Assembly (NCBI RefSeq): GCF_003002875.1
Contig: NZ_PVTH01000001.1
Coordinates: 496,001-560,000, forward strand
Reading direction: 5' to 3'
From: Arcticibacter pallidicorallinus
GTDB lineage: Bacteria; Bacteroidota; Bacteroidia; Sphingobacteriales; Sphingobacteriaceae
Length of the DNA stretch: 64,000 bases
Part shown: positions 8,188 to 17,147 of the stretch, piece by piece
How positions within the stretch are numbered: the first letter of the stretch is position 1
Layout of the letters: each line of letters starts with the position of its first letter
Made by a program: the position numbers and the translations under genes
Notes under the pieces: generated by a model
The model's database searches: none
Told to the model about the DNA's origin: nothing
Seen by the model: only the letters and a program-made list of their open reading frames with translations

Positions 8188-9516
8188 TTATTTGTTCGCC
8201 GTATCTTCCGTCATGGACTCCCTGTTGAAGGGCCTGATGATTAGCCGTGTCCCCCTGTCGTAGCTAAAATAGCTCCAAATCCAATTCACAAGTACCACTA
8301 GTCTGTTTCTGAAGCCTACGAGGCTCATCAGGTGCACAAACATCCACACGAACCATGCAAAGACTCCCTGAAAGCGTATTTTGCCCACATCTACAACGGC
8401 ACGATTACGACCTATAGTAGCCATCGATCCCTTGTCTTTGTATTTAAAAGGCTCTGGTTCTTCTTTGTTGATTATTTTGATCAGGTTATTGGCGAGATGC
8501 TGACCTTGCTGCATGGCCGCAGGCGCCACCCCCGGATGCCCGTTAGGATAATCCTCGGTAGACATAGCCGCGACATCGCCTATAGCGAAGATGTCGTCAT
8601 AACCATCTATTCGATTGAAATGATCTACTTTGATGCGGCCGCCTCTGACGATTCTATCCATCGGAATTCCTTCGGGCACTTCACCCTTAACACCAGCAGA
8701 CCATAAGACATTCTTTGTAGCTATCTCCTGATTATTTGAAAGGACGATTTTGTCGCCGTCATAGGAAGACACACGGGTATCCGTTAGAACGATTACGCCG
8801 AGTTCCTCAAGAAACTTTCGGGCATGCTCCTGTGATTGCTTAGACATGGGCCCCAGAAGCACAGGGGAGCCCTCCACGAGATAAATATTCATCTCGTTCA
8901 TATCTAGCTCAGGATAATCTTTTTTGAGCACGTGGCGCTTTAATTCAGCTATTGATCCTGCGAGTTCTACACCCGTAGGACCTCCGCCCGTAATAACGAA
9001 ATTAAGCAAGGCTGATTTTCTTATAGGATCTTTTTCAATTAACGACTCTTCCAGGTTCTGCAAGATCATGCTGCGGAGATTCAGCGACTCAGGAATTGTC
9101 TTCATCGGCATCGTGTAATGCTCCAGCTCTTTAGAACCGAAGAAGTTCGTGTCTGATCCGGTCGCCACTACCAGATAGTCGTAGGAGATTTCGCCTATGG
9201 AGGTGCTGATTACCTTTCGCTCGGGAATGATGGATTGTACTTCCGCATTTCTGAAGAGAAAGTTGCTCTGGCCTTTGAATATCTTGCGGAGGGGAAACGC
9301 AATAGAGTCAGCTTCCAGACCCCCGGTAGCTACCTGATAAAGCAGAGGCTGAAACGTATGATAATTATGTCTGTCGAGCATAAGAACCTGAACTTCTTTA
9401 TCTCTTAGTTTCTTACTGAGCTGAATGCCACCAAAGCCTCCGCCTATAATAACCACACGCGGGAAATTGGTAGTAGAATCTTGTGAGTTCATATAATGAG
9501 TAGATGGTATTTTCAA
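8188..9516 (-). CDS. Type II NADH dehydrogenase-like FAD-dependent oxidoreductase
   Basis: The 442-residue protein has two dinucleotide-binding folds: the FAD site VVIIGGGFGGIQLSKKL near residues 21-37 and the NADH site VITGGGPTGVELAGS around 165-180, followed by the FAD signature FAIGDVAAM. A hydrophobic C-terminal segment (FAWFVWMFVHLMSLVGF) is typical of the NDH-2 group, which sits peripherally on the inner membrane and passes electrons from NADH to quinone without pumping protons. Ferredoxin- or sulfide-quinone reductase activity is less likely because no extra Cys pair is visible. Confidence 0.85.
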   Translation of the reverse strand: MKIPSTHYMNSQDSTTNFPRVVIIGGGFGGIQLSKKLRDKEVQVLMLDRHNYHTFQPLLYQVATGGLEADSIAFPLRKIFKGQSNFLFRNAEVQSIIPERKVISTSIGEISYDYLVVATGSDTNFFGSKELEHYTMPMKTIPESLNLRSMILQNLEESLIEKDPIRKSALLNFVITGGGPTGVELAGSIAELKRHVLKKDYPELDMNEMNIYLVEGSPVLLGPMSKQSQEHARKFLEELGVIVLTDTRVSSYDGDKIVLSNNQEIATKNVLWSAGVKGEVPEGIPMDRIVRGGRIKVDHFNRIDGYDDIFAIGDVAAMSTEDYPNGHPGVAPAAMQQGQHLANNLIKIINKEEPEPFKYKDKGSMATIGRNRAVVDVGKIRFQGVFAWFVWMFVHLMSLVGFRNRLVVLVNWIWSYFSYDRGTRLIIRPFNRESMTEDTANK

Positions 9517-9556
9517 TTAACCTCATTTTGTTGAAAATGTTGGAATTAAAAAAAAA

Positions 9557-9580
9557 GGCCCCCACTTATGAGTGGGGGCC
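9557..9580 (-). terminator. Rho-independent terminator of secDF
   Basis: The 10-bp stem GGCCCCCACT (9557-9566) and AGTGGGGGCC (9571-9580) has a four-base loop and is followed on the minus strand by nine consecutive T residues. It lies 25 bases after the secDF stop. Confidence 0.93.
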
Positions 9581-9605
9581 GTTCTAAATCGTAAGACTAT
9601 TTATC

Positions 9606-12605
9606 TTATGGATGGTGAACTTCAGTCTTAGTTGCTTTTTTATCTTCAAATTCCTTCTCACGAATCAACTCCACAACAAACGGAGTTGCTACGAAAAGTG
9701 AAGAGTAAGTTCCGAAGATTACACCGATCAACATCGCAAAGGAGAATCCTCTTAGAATTTCTCCACCGAAGATGAAGATAATGATCAATACAGCAATTAC
9801 ACAGATACCCGTTACCACCGTACGGCTCAATGTGCTGTTAAGGGCGTTATTGATCACGGTTGATACACTCTGTCCTTTTCCTTTACCCTCATTGATATAT
9901 TCCCTGATTCTGTCAAAGATTACGACCGTGTCATTGATAGAGTAGCCCATCACTGTAAGAATCGCAGCAATGAATGCCTGATCGATATCTAAAGAGAACG
10001 GTAAAATACCGTTGAACAAGGTGAAAATGGACAGGAGAACCAACACGTCGTGGGCTAATGCTACGATTGCTGATACACCAAACTGCCATCTTCTGAAACG
10101 GATAAAGATATACAGGAAGATAACCAGAATAGAGAATAGTACGGCGTACACAGCGGAGATCTTGATGTCGTTCGCTATAGTAGGACCGACGGTCTGCGCA
10201 TCTTTGATCTCATAGTTAGGGCTGATCTGCGATAGACCGTCGCGAAGCTTCTTGCTCACGATAGCTTCAGTCTCCGGAGAGCTGTCATCGATCATGAAAG
10301 AAGTAGTGATTTTAACCTCGTTGCTTGATCCGTAAGTTTTAACCTCAGGCGCTACATCGAACTCAGTTAAGAGCACATCTCTTACATCATCTGTCTTAAC
10401 CGGTTTATCGAATTCTACGAAGTACGAACGCCCGCCTTTGAAATCAACACCAAGACTGAATCCTCTGGTGAACATCGAGACCAGACCAGCAATAATGATG
10501 ATACTGGAGATAGCATAGAATTTCTTTCTGCCTGAGATAAAGTCAAACTTGGAATCCTTAAACAGGTTTTCAGTCGCTTTGATAGAGAAGCTGATATTCT
10601 GCTTTCTGTCAAGCATCCATTCCAGGATCAGACGGGTAATGAAGATCGCAGAGAACAACGACGTCAGGATACCCAGCATCAAGGTAGTTGCGAATCCAAG
10701 GATCGGACCACTACCGAAGATGTATAGAATTACGCCTACAAGGAATGTGGTAATGTTGGAGTCAAGGATAGATGACATTGCCTTGCTGAAACCTTCAGAG
10801 ACTGCTACCTTCAGCGATTTGCCATTAGCGATCTCTTCTCTTATTCGTTCGTATATCAGTACGTTGGCATCAATAGCCATCGCAAGAGATAGCACGATAC
10901 CCGCGATACCTGGTAGTGTCAGTACTGCTCCCAAGGATGCCATTACACCCATCAGGAAGAATAAGTTCACTAACAGAGCAGCGTTAGCAACCCATCCGCC
11001 TTTGCTGTAATACATACCCATAAACAAGAGGATCACGATCACACCAATGATGGAAGAAGCAAGTCCCTTATTGATAGACTCAAGACCCAGTGACGGACCT
11101 ACAACATATTCACTAACAATTTTGGCTGGTGCAGGTAAGCGACCGGCTTTAAGTACGTTTGCAAGATCCTTTGTATCGTTAGATGTGAATTGTCCGGTTA
11201 TCGATGATACACCGCCTGAAATTTCATTCTGAACAGTAGGAGCAGAGTACACATAGTTATCGAGTACGATAGCGATGCTTTTTTTGTTGTTTGGATCAGC
11301 CGCGGCTGCAGCAGTTACCTGTCTCCATTTACGTGAGCCTTCAGCGTTCATAATCATGACCACTTCAGGGTTATTGTTCTGATCAACGTCTGAACGAGCA
11401 TCAGTGATCACATCACCGGCCATTGCAGCCTCACCATTGAATCCGGAGGATTTCAATGCATAAAGTTCCAGAACTTTGCTTTCAGCACTGATCGGTTTAA
11501 CACCCCAAAGAAGCTTTAAGTTACGCGGGATCAGGGCCTGAACTGCTGGAGAGCTCAGGTAGGCATTCACTTTAGCCGTATCTTTTTGTGCTGCGTAACC
11601 TACAACTGGTCCTGGACGAAGAGCCGGTTGTCCGTTTTCTGCCTGATAAGTAGCAGGAGCAAGAACAGCGAAAAGTGGGTTCTGACGAGCCTGATCTGCT
11701 TGTGTTCCGGCCAGGCCAGAAGTATCACCACCGGTTGAATCTTTTCTTGCACCAAGTTGTGCCAGCTTACCTGCTGCCGAATCAGGCTTTGCGGTAGTAA
11801 CTGGTTTAGCGGCTGTAGTATCTTTAGTCGTCTGCGTTGCTGCAATTGTCTTATTGATGTTTTCGATTAAGCCAAATATCTCCTGGTTATCATACGTTTC
11901 CCAGAATTCAAGCTGAGCAGATCCTTGAAGTAGTTTTCTTACACGCTGCGCATCAGAAACACCCGGAAGCTCAATAAGAATTCTGTTAGTACCCTGCTGC
12001 ATCTGAATGTTTGGCGAGGTTACACCAAATTTATCGATACGGGTACGCAGGATGTTAAATGATCTTTCAACAGCACTCGTTGCCTGCGCGCGGAGAAAAT
12101 TCAATACATCTTTATTGCTTGCGTCGATCTTTACCTGAGCTGCGTTTTCACGTGTAGCAAAGATAGGTGCCAGCTTTCCGCCGGGACTCAGCTTTTCAAA
12201 TTCTTCGCCAAACAGGGTGACGATATCTTTCTGGCTGGTCTTCAACCGTGCTTCTGCATTCTTTAATGCTGTAGCAAATGTCGCATCAGGATTGTGGTTC
12301 GCCAGGTTCTTGATCAAATCTACCATGGAAATCTCCATAGTAACGTTCATACCACCTGCAAGATCCAGTCCTAGTGGAATTTCGCGCTCTTTAACGTACT
12401 GGTAGGTAAACTTGGCGAAACCAAGGTTGTACACGGGCTCAGTAGCTACTGAGTCAAGATACGCTGTTTCCTTATCTGGATCTCCCTTGGCGTACTCGCG
12501 CGCGTCATTTTCCACCTTTTTAGCCATCCACGTAAACGATAAGGAGTATAAACATCCAATCGTCAATGCGATAGCGGCAAACTTAATCAAACCTTTACCT
12601 TGCAT
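9606..12605 (-). CDS. secDF: Fused protein-export membrane protein SecDF
   Basis: SecDF is an RND-type membrane protein that uses the proton gradient to pull proteins through SecYEG from the periplasmic side. The 999-residue protein is SecD and SecF joined in one chain, with about twelve membrane segments. It shows the SecD N-terminal motif (LGLDLAGGMNV), the P1 head domain with RIDKFGVTSPNIQMQ and RILIELPGV, the SecD motif GIAGIVLSLAMAIDANVLIYE, and the SecF counterpart YSINDTVVIFDRIREY. A Thr/Ala/Asp-rich low-complexity insert (about residues 255-330) interrupts the first head domain; inserts there are usual in this phylum. It appears monocistronic, with a -7 element at 12694-12701 and a strong terminator. 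Confidence 0.95.
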   Translation of the reverse strand: MQGKGLIKFAAIALTIGCLYSLSFTWMAKKVENDAREYAKGDPDKETAYLDSVATEPVYNLGFAKFTYQYVKEREIPLGLDLAGGMNVTMEISMVDLIKNLANHNPDATFATALKNAEARLKTSQKDIVTLFGEEFEKLSPGGKLAPIFATRENAAQVKIDASNKDVLNFLRAQATSAVERSFNILRTRIDKFGVTSPNIQMQQGTNRILIELPGVSDAQRVRKLLQGSAQLEFWETYDNQEIFGLIENINKTIAATQTTKDTTAAKPVTTAKPDSAAGKLAQLGARKDSTGGDTSGLAGTQADQARQNPLFAVLAPATYQAENGQPALRPGPVVGYAAQKDTAKVNAYLSSPAVQALIPRNLKLLWGVKPISAESKVLELYALKSSGFNGEAAMAGDVITDARSDVDQNNNPEVVMIMNAEGSRKWRQVTAAAAADPNNKKSIAIVLDNYVYSAPTVQNEISGGVSSITGQFTSNDTKDLANVLKAGRLPAPAKIVSEYVVGPSLGLESINKGLASSIIGVIVILLFMGMYYSKGGWVANAALLVNLFFLMGVMASLGAVLTLPGIAGIVLSLAMAIDANVLIYERIREEIANGKSLKVAVSEGFSKAMSSILDSNITTFLVGVILYIFGSGPILGFATTLMLGILTSLFSAIFITRLILEWMLDRKQNISFSIKATENLFKDSKFDFISGRKKFYAISSIIIIAGLVSMFTRGFSLGVDFKGGRSYFVEFDKPVKTDDVRDVLLTEFDVAPEVKTYGSSNEVKITTSFMIDDSSPETEAIVSKKLRDGLSQISPNYEIKDAQTVGPTIANDIKISAVYAVLFSILVIFLYIFIRFRRWQFGVSAIVALAHDVLVLLSIFTLFNGILPFSLDIDQAFIAAILTVMGYSINDTVVIFDRIREYINEGKGKGQSVSTVINNALNSTLSRTVVTGICVIAVLIIIFIFGGEILRGFSFAMLIGVIFGTYSSLFVATPFVVELIREKEFEDKKATKTEVHHP

Positions 12606-12693
12606 TTTTGTTATTGTATATAGTGTAAATTTTGTACTCTTCTACTTCCGACTGCTCAGAAGGGTTTATAATAAGCAATCCTGAATAAGACGG

Positions 12694-12701
12694 CAAATCT
12701 A
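12694..12701 (-). promoter_or_regulatory. Bacteroidota-type -7 element for secDF
   Basis: The minus-strand reading TAGATTTG matches TAnnTTTG and lies 88 bases upstream of the secDF start. No TTTG is seen at the -33 position, so this is a suggestion only. Confidence 0.35.
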
Positions 12702-12748
12702 AATAAATTTTTAATTTATAAAATTCTTTAATTCAGAAAACTCTGCGT

Positions 12749-13240
12749 TTAAGAAGCCTGTTTTTGGTACTTTAAAAAAGAATATGTATATAGGTTCTTT
12801 TCGTCCGGCTCGCAGTCTTCCCTTGATACTTCTTCCCAGTCGTTCCAGTCTATCCCGTTCAGGAATGTATCCGCATCGAAGTGATGCTTTATACGTGTAA
12901 TATACATGGCTGAAATCAGTGGCAAGGCTTGTTTGAAGATTTTTGCCCCTCCTATTATAAATACTTCTGCCTCCGAAGAGCATAAGGAAATCGCCTCTTC
13001 CAGAGAACGAACGAGCTCCGCGTCCTGCAGATGAAGGTTTTCCTGTCTGCTGATAACTATATTGCGACGATTAGGAAGGGCTTTGCCCATGCTGTCGTAC
13101 GTTTTCCTTCCCATGATCACGGTATGTCCGGTCGTGACGGACTTGAAGTATTTCAGATCAGCAGGCAGATGCCAGGGAAGCTGATTGTCCTTTCCAATAC
13201 CATAATTCTCGTCAACCGCGACGATTATGCTTAAATTCAT
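12749..13240 (-). CDS. folA: Dihydrofolate reductase
   Basis: This enzyme reduces dihydrofolate to tetrahydrofolate with NADPH. The 163-residue protein shows the family signature from residue 9 on (ENYGIGKDNQLPWHLPADL), including the catalytic acidic residue in LPADLKYFK, then VIMGRKTYDSMGKALPNR for cofactor binding, and VFIIGGAKIFKQAL. It lies 24 bases after thyA on the same strand. ThyA consumes methylene-tetrahydrofolate and makes dihydrofolate, so the pair recycles folate for dTMP synthesis. Confidence 0.95.
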   Translation of the reverse strand: MNLSIIVAVDENYGIGKDNQLPWHLPADLKYFKSVTTGHTVIMGRKTYDSMGKALPNRRNIVISRQENLHLQDAELVRSLEEAISLCSSEAEVFIIGGAKIFKQALPLISAMYITRIKHHFDADTFLNGIDWNDWEEVSREDCEPDEKNLYTYSFLKYQKQAS

Positions 13241-13264
13241 AAGGTTTATCGGTAATTAATGTGC

Positions 13265-14059
13265 TTATACGGCCACAGGCGCTTTAATATGCGGATGTGG
13301 GTCGTAGTTTTCAAGACTGAAATCTTCATACTTAAAATCGAAGATATCCTTTATTTCGGGATTAAGAACCATTTTCGGCAAAGGTTTCGGCGCTCTGCTC
13401 ATCTGAAGTCTTGTTTGTTCCAGATGATTATTATATAAGTGCGCGTCTCCAAGCGTGTGGATGAAGTCGCCCGGTTCCAGATCGCAAACCTGTGCAATCA
13501 TCATCGTCAACAAAGCATACGACGCAATATTAAACGGTACTCCCAGGAAAATATCCGCGCTCCGCTGATAAAGCTGGCAGCTAAGTTTGCCATCGGCAAC
13601 GTAAAACTGGAAGAAGCTATGGCAGGGTGGAAGCGCCATTTTCGAAATCTCGGCAACATTCCACGCTGAAACGATTAGACGCCGGGAGTCGGGATTATTC
13701 TTGATCTGGTTGATAACGTCTGTAATCTGGTCAATCTGTCCGCCGTCGGGAGTTGGCCATGACCGCCACTGCTGACCGTAAACCGGACCAAGTTCGCCGT
13801 TCTCATCTGCCCACTCATCCCAGATGCTGACGTTGTTTTCTTTCAGATACCTGATATTGGTGTCGCCCTTTAGAAACCAGATGAGCTCGTGAATGATCGA
13901 TCTCAGGTGTACTTTCTTAGTGCTGACCAAGGGGAAGCCCTCCTGCAGATCAAAACGCATCTGATGACCAAAGACGCTTAAAGTTCCAGTGCCGGTGCGA
14001 TCGTGTTTTTGCGTGCCATTCTCAAGCACATGCTTCATCAGCTCAATATATTGCTTCAT
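13265..14059 (-). CDS. thyA: Thymidylate synthase
   Basis: ThyA methylates dUMP to dTMP with methylene-tetrahydrofolate. The open frame extends upstream to 14152, but the ATG at 14057-14059 yields [15 protein letters not shown] and a 264-residue protein. That is the same length and numbering as E. coli ThyA, with the catalytic cysteine at Cys146 in [12 protein letters not shown]. Other landmarks are [11 protein letters not shown] (21-31), [11 protein letters not shown] and the C-terminal [10 protein letters not shown]. It is first in a thyA-folA operon. The 113 bases before this start separate it from the divergent ispE gene. Confidence 0.95.
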   Translation of the reverse strand: MKQYIELMKHVLENGTQKHDRTGTGTLSVFGHQMRFDLQEGFPLVSTKKVHLRSIIHELIWFLKGDTNIRYLKENNVSIWDEWADENGELGPVYGQQWRSWPTPDGGQIDQITDVINQIKNNPDSRRLIVSAWNVAEISKMALPPCHSFFQFYVADGKLSCQLYQRSADIFLGVPFNIASYALLTMMIAQVCDLEPGDFIHTLGDAHLYNNHLEQTRLQMSRAPKPLPKMVLNPEIKDIFDFKYEDFSLENYDPHPHIKAPVAV

Positions 14060-14172
14060 CTCAGAATCTCTGTCTAATGCTCCGTCGGCTTCATCGGGTG
14101 ATGGGTCGGGGCAGAGCCATGCGAATTTAGGAAATAAATGTATTTTTACCACTTTAACGATAAAGATATACT

Positions 14173-14973
14173 ATGATATTGTTTCCGAATGCCAAAATCA
14201 ATATCGGACTGAACGTGATCAGCCGACGGACTGACGGCTACCATAACCTGGAAACAGTTTTTTACCCCATTCCGCTTCACGACTCCATCGAAGTTGTAGA
14301 GGCAGAGCAGATGAGCTTTCAATCATCAGGGATCGAGATTCCCGGACATGCAAACGAAAACCTCTGTCTGAAAGCCTACGATCTGCTGATTAAAGATTTT
14401 GCGTTACCTCCCTTGAGTATCCATTTGCACAAGCACATCCCGATAGGAGCGGGACTTGGAGGAGGGTCGTCTGACGCCGCTTTCTTTGTTAAGCTGCTCA
14501 ATCAAAAGTTTAATCTTGGTTTAAGTACCGCGCAGATGGAAAACTATGTAAGACAACTTGGTGCGGATTGTGCTTTTTTTATAACCAACAAGCCGGTGTT
14601 CGCAAATGGAAAAGGCGATGAGTTTACCTCTATTGATCTTGATTTATCTGCCTACAGCATCGTACTGGTTAAGCCCCCGGTCCACGTCTCCACTGGCGAA
14701 GCTTATCGGGGTGTCATTCCCCATACTCCGGAGAACTCTCTTCTGGACTTAATCAAGCTGCCCGTCTCCGAATGGAAGAATAAGATCAAGAATGACTTTG
14801 AGGATTCGATATTTGAAACTCACTCGCTTATTCGAGAGGTTAAGGCCGACCTTTACGAGAAAGGGGCTTTATATGCCGCAATGAGTGGCAGCGGATCGGC
14901 TGTTTACGGAATATTCGAATCTAAACCTGATATCCCTGAGTTTGGTGATGGCTTAAAGGTCTATTGTTTTTAA
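14173..14973 (+). CDS. ispE: 4-diphosphocytidyl-2-C-methyl-D-erythritol kinase
   Basis: IspE phosphorylates CDP-methylerythritol in the MEP isoprenoid pathway. The 266-residue GHMP-family kinase shows the N-terminal FPNAKINIGLNV with Lys8, the GHMP ATP loop PIGAGLGGGSSDAAF (90-104), and motif 3 AMSGSGSAVYGIF near the C-terminus. Its length is slightly shorter than E. coli IspE, which is normal for this phylum. It is divergent from thyA and has no close downstream partner. Confidence 0.93.
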   Translation: MILFPNAKINIGLNVISRRTDGYHNLETVFYPIPLHDSIEVVEAEQMSFQSSGIEIPGHANENLCLKAYDLLIKDFALPPLSIHLHKHIPIGAGLGGGSSDAAFFVKLLNQKFNLGLSTAQMENYVRQLGADCAFFITNKPVFANGKGDEFTSIDLDLSAYSIVLVKPPVHVSTGEAYRGVIPHTPENSLLDLIKLPVSEWKNKIKNDFEDSIFETHSLIREVKADLYEKGALYAAMSGSGSAVYGIFESKPDIPEFGDGLKVYCF

Positions 14974-15313
14974 TTAACTTAACAATTTGTCTCTTAGCTA
15001 AATAGCGGATCGTGTTTGTTGAGTATCGTTATAGATACAGAAGATATTGATTAATGTTGTCTTTAGTTTAAGCTTTTTTGTAGATATGTGATACTTTGGT
15101 TGTTTCAGGTGTGAAAATGGAATTATTCAAGGTTAAAATGTCGGAGTCCAGACGCCTGATTAGCCCATAGTTAATCTGGATAGTCAACAGTTGACCTCGT
15201 AATTAGGCATGAGTAAAAATGTAACTAGATGTAACAATCGTTTGAGTCAATGAAACTATTTATCTTAAGTGCCGTTAAAAGCGTATTATATATAAAACTA
15301 AACGTACACAGCC
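14974..15313. other. Intergenic, A+T-rich, no gene seen
   Basis: This 340-base gap between ispE and the coiled-coil gene has no convincing reading frame or RNA gene. The only local structure noticed is a short palindrome, GTCAAC-A-GTTGAC (15183-15195), which could be an operator half-site pair but could also be chance. Confidence 0.5.
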
Positions 15314-15751
15314 ATGGCAAATGTGACCGAGCAGGATGTAGTCAACTTCCTGAAGCAAAAAATCACCAAACTTCAAAATGAACTAAAGAAAGCTCAATCA
15401 GCACTGGACTTATTCACCGGATCTACGGTTGAGGAAGGTGGCGAGCCTGTTACCGAAGCTATTATTAAGCAGGCGAAGCCAGGTCGGGGACCAAAGGCGG
15501 ATAAAGTCAAGGCTTTATTGGCTCCCGAAGAATATAATTCAGGTTTAAAGCTGGATGGTAAAATCGCTTATGTTCTTGCCACTAACGGTCCGTCATTTAA
15601 TACAGATATTATTAGCAAACTACAAGAACTGGAACCTGAGAAAAACGCAGATAAGCTGTTTAAGGCGGTAATGGTTAAACTATCGTCTTTGCACAAAGCC
15701 GGAAGGATTAGGGGCGCTAAGGAAGGGCGTAAGTTTAAATACCAACTCTGA
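15314..15751 (+). CDS. Conserved hypothetical protein, coiled coil plus winged-helix-like C-terminus
   Basis: I do not recognise a named family. The 145-residue protein begins with a short heptad-rich helix (FLKQKITKLQNELKKAQSAL, 13-32), then a linker (33-75). The C-terminal half has repeated helical segments and ends in a basic wing-like stretch (KAGRIRGAKEGRKFKYQL). The last part resembles small winged-helix DNA-binding proteins of Sphingobacteriales. It has its own terminator and is flanked by long non-coding gaps, so it is monocistronic. A nucleoid-associated or regulatory role is inference. Confidence 0.75.
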   Translation: MANVTEQDVVNFLKQKITKLQNELKKAQSALDLFTGSTVEEGGEPVTEAIIKQAKPGRGPKADKVKALLAPEEYNSGLKLDGKIAYVLATNGPSFNTDIISKLQELEPEKNADKLFKAVMVKLSSLHKAGRIRGAKEGRKFKYQL

Positions 15752-15823
15752 GTTTTAGGAAGACATTCCAGGCTTGACTTTGGTCAGGAGCTGAAGAATA
15801 ACTAATTCTCCCATTCGGGATGT

Positions 15824-15852
15824 AAGGGTGATCGTTAATCAGGATCACCCTT
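15824..15852 (+). terminator. Rho-independent terminator after the coiled-coil gene
   Basis: The 10-bp perfect stem AAGGGTGATC (15824-15833) and GATCACCCTT (15843-15852) has a nine-base loop and is followed by further T residues on the plus strand. Confidence 0.9.
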
Positions 15853-15856
15853 TTTT

Positions 15857-16040
15857 CGTTCGTAGGCAGCTTGTCGAGAACCAGTGGTCTGCCGGTGGTT
15901 ATACTGTGGCTGCACCCACTAGCAGTCCCTAAGCTAGCTACCAGCAGACAGACAACTGGGCATTCGCCAGCGACCAGCGTGTTGCCAGCAGCAGTCCAGT
16001 CAGCCACCACTGGCTAGTATGCCCTGGTGAAACAGGCGCT
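15857..16040. other. Intergenic segment rich in CAG/CTGG motifs
   Basis: Between two convergent genes lies a G+C-richer segment crowded with CAGC, CCAGT, CTGG and CTAGC words and short inverted repeats. Examples are GGGCAT with ATGCCC, and CCAGTGG with CCACTGG about 110 bases apart. Two short minus-strand frames cross it but read like noise. It follows directly after the last gene of the cobalamin operon and may be a folded 3' untranslated region. Confidence 0.3.
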
Positions 16041-17123
16041 TTACTTATAAATAAATACAGCCTGTTGAGGCGATTGGCCTGTTCTAAACTTGTACGCAAG
16101 TGTGCCGTCAGACTTAAAGCAATAGGCCATTCCTGTAGCGTCGCCAAATTTTCCGGAGTCCGTAATCAAAACGTCGCCGTTAAGTGAATTAACCGTTATC
16201 CCATAGGGCGTCGTGATCGAAGTCGTACCAGTAGCAAAATTACCAGCCATTTCTCCTGTCGATGTATTAAAAGTCATTACCTCTCGCTGTCCCCACTGCC
16301 CCACGGCAGCATATCCGGAGTTTCCCGCAACGGTAAAGATGTCAACCTCCATTTTGTGACTAGCTGTTACGACGTCAGTCTTCGTGTTGATTTTTTTAAA
16401 TGTGTAGTTGTTTCCTCCAATACCCGGGACGGTTACAAACAGGTTTCCGTCAGGAGCTACGTCAATATATTTGGGGTTAGAACCTACTTCGATTTCCTTT
16501 AACTTGGTAAAGCTGTTCAGGTCAACAATCGATATCGTAGATCCAGATCCCGTCCAGAACCGGTCTGAGTTGGCAGCGTAAAGCTTCCCGTTGGCGATGG
16601 CCAGGCCTTCCAATGTTCCCCCGGTCTGTACCTCTTTATCAATCGTCAGCGAGGCCGTATCAATCCTGCGGATGTATCCGTCAAATCCTGCCACGTATGC
16701 TTTAGTTCCTGCAAAAGCGATGGATCGGGGCAAATAAACCTCTGTTCCTTTGAAAAACGGGATCCTTTTTATAGACTTCAGACTAGACGGATCAAGGACT
16801 TCAAGAAACGATTCAGACGCCCCATCTGTACCCGAAACAATACAATAAATCTTGTTTCCATACTGTTTTAGTTGTACAGCGCTTTCTCCCAAGTTATAGC
16901 CATTAACCTTCTTGAAATAGTCGGCTATCACGGTATCCTTTTTAATATCATAAAAATCGATGCCGCTATTTTGCATGTTCCATGTGCCTTCATGCAATAG
17001 ATAAACCCCCGCTGTCTCCGGGTCTGACTTCGTTTGCAGGCTGTCTTTCTTGCAAGCTGATAGGCCAATCAGCAGGAATGCCATTGCAAAAGTTAAGTTT
17101 CTGATCAGGTAGTTGTGTTTCAT
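16041..17123 (-). CDS. YncE/BtuG-like beta-propeller lipoprotein of the cobalamin operon
   Basis: The 360-residue protein has a lipoprotein signal with lipobox LSAC (Cys24), then repeated blade-like segments of the YVTN/DUF5074 propeller type, for example LEGLAIANGKLYAANS, PKYIDVAPDGNLFVT and PYGITVNSLNGDVLITDS. The last blade ends in AYKFRTGQSPQQAVFIY. BtuG of Bacteroides thetaiotaomicron, a surface propeller lipoprotein that binds cobalamin and partners BtuB, has this architecture. The position as fourth gene behind a cobalamin riboswitch supports a role in B12 capture. It is a paralogue of the lipoprotein at 18062-19186. Confidence 0.78.
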   Translation of the reverse strand: MKHNYLIRNLTFAMAFLLIGLSACKKDSLQTKSDPETAGVYLLHEGTWNMQNSGIDFYDIKKDTVIADYFKKVNGYNLGESAVQLKQYGNKIYCIVSGTDGASESFLEVLDPSSLKSIKRIPFFKGTEVYLPRSIAFAGTKAYVAGFDGYIRRIDTASLTIDKEVQTGGTLEGLAIANGKLYAANSDRFWTGSGSTISIVDLNSFTKLKEIEVGSNPKYIDVAPDGNLFVTVPGIGGNNYTFKKINTKTDVVTASHKMEVDIFTVAGNSGYAAVGQWGQREVMTFNTSTGEMAGNFATGTTSITTPYGITVNSLNGDVLITDSGKFGDATGMAYCFKSDGTLAYKFRTGQSPQQAVFIYK

Positions 17124-17147
17124 ATTTTTGATATTATTTATTGCTGT

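Noticed and set aside
13265-14152. Thymidylate synthase with 31 extra N-terminal residues
   Set aside because: The ATG at 14059 gives exactly the 264-residue E. coli-like protein; the extension has no counterpart.
15735-16010. Minus-strand frame of 91 codons downstream of the cobalamin operon
   Set aside because: It crosses the terminator hairpin of the convergent gene and overlaps its coding end; no family resemblance.
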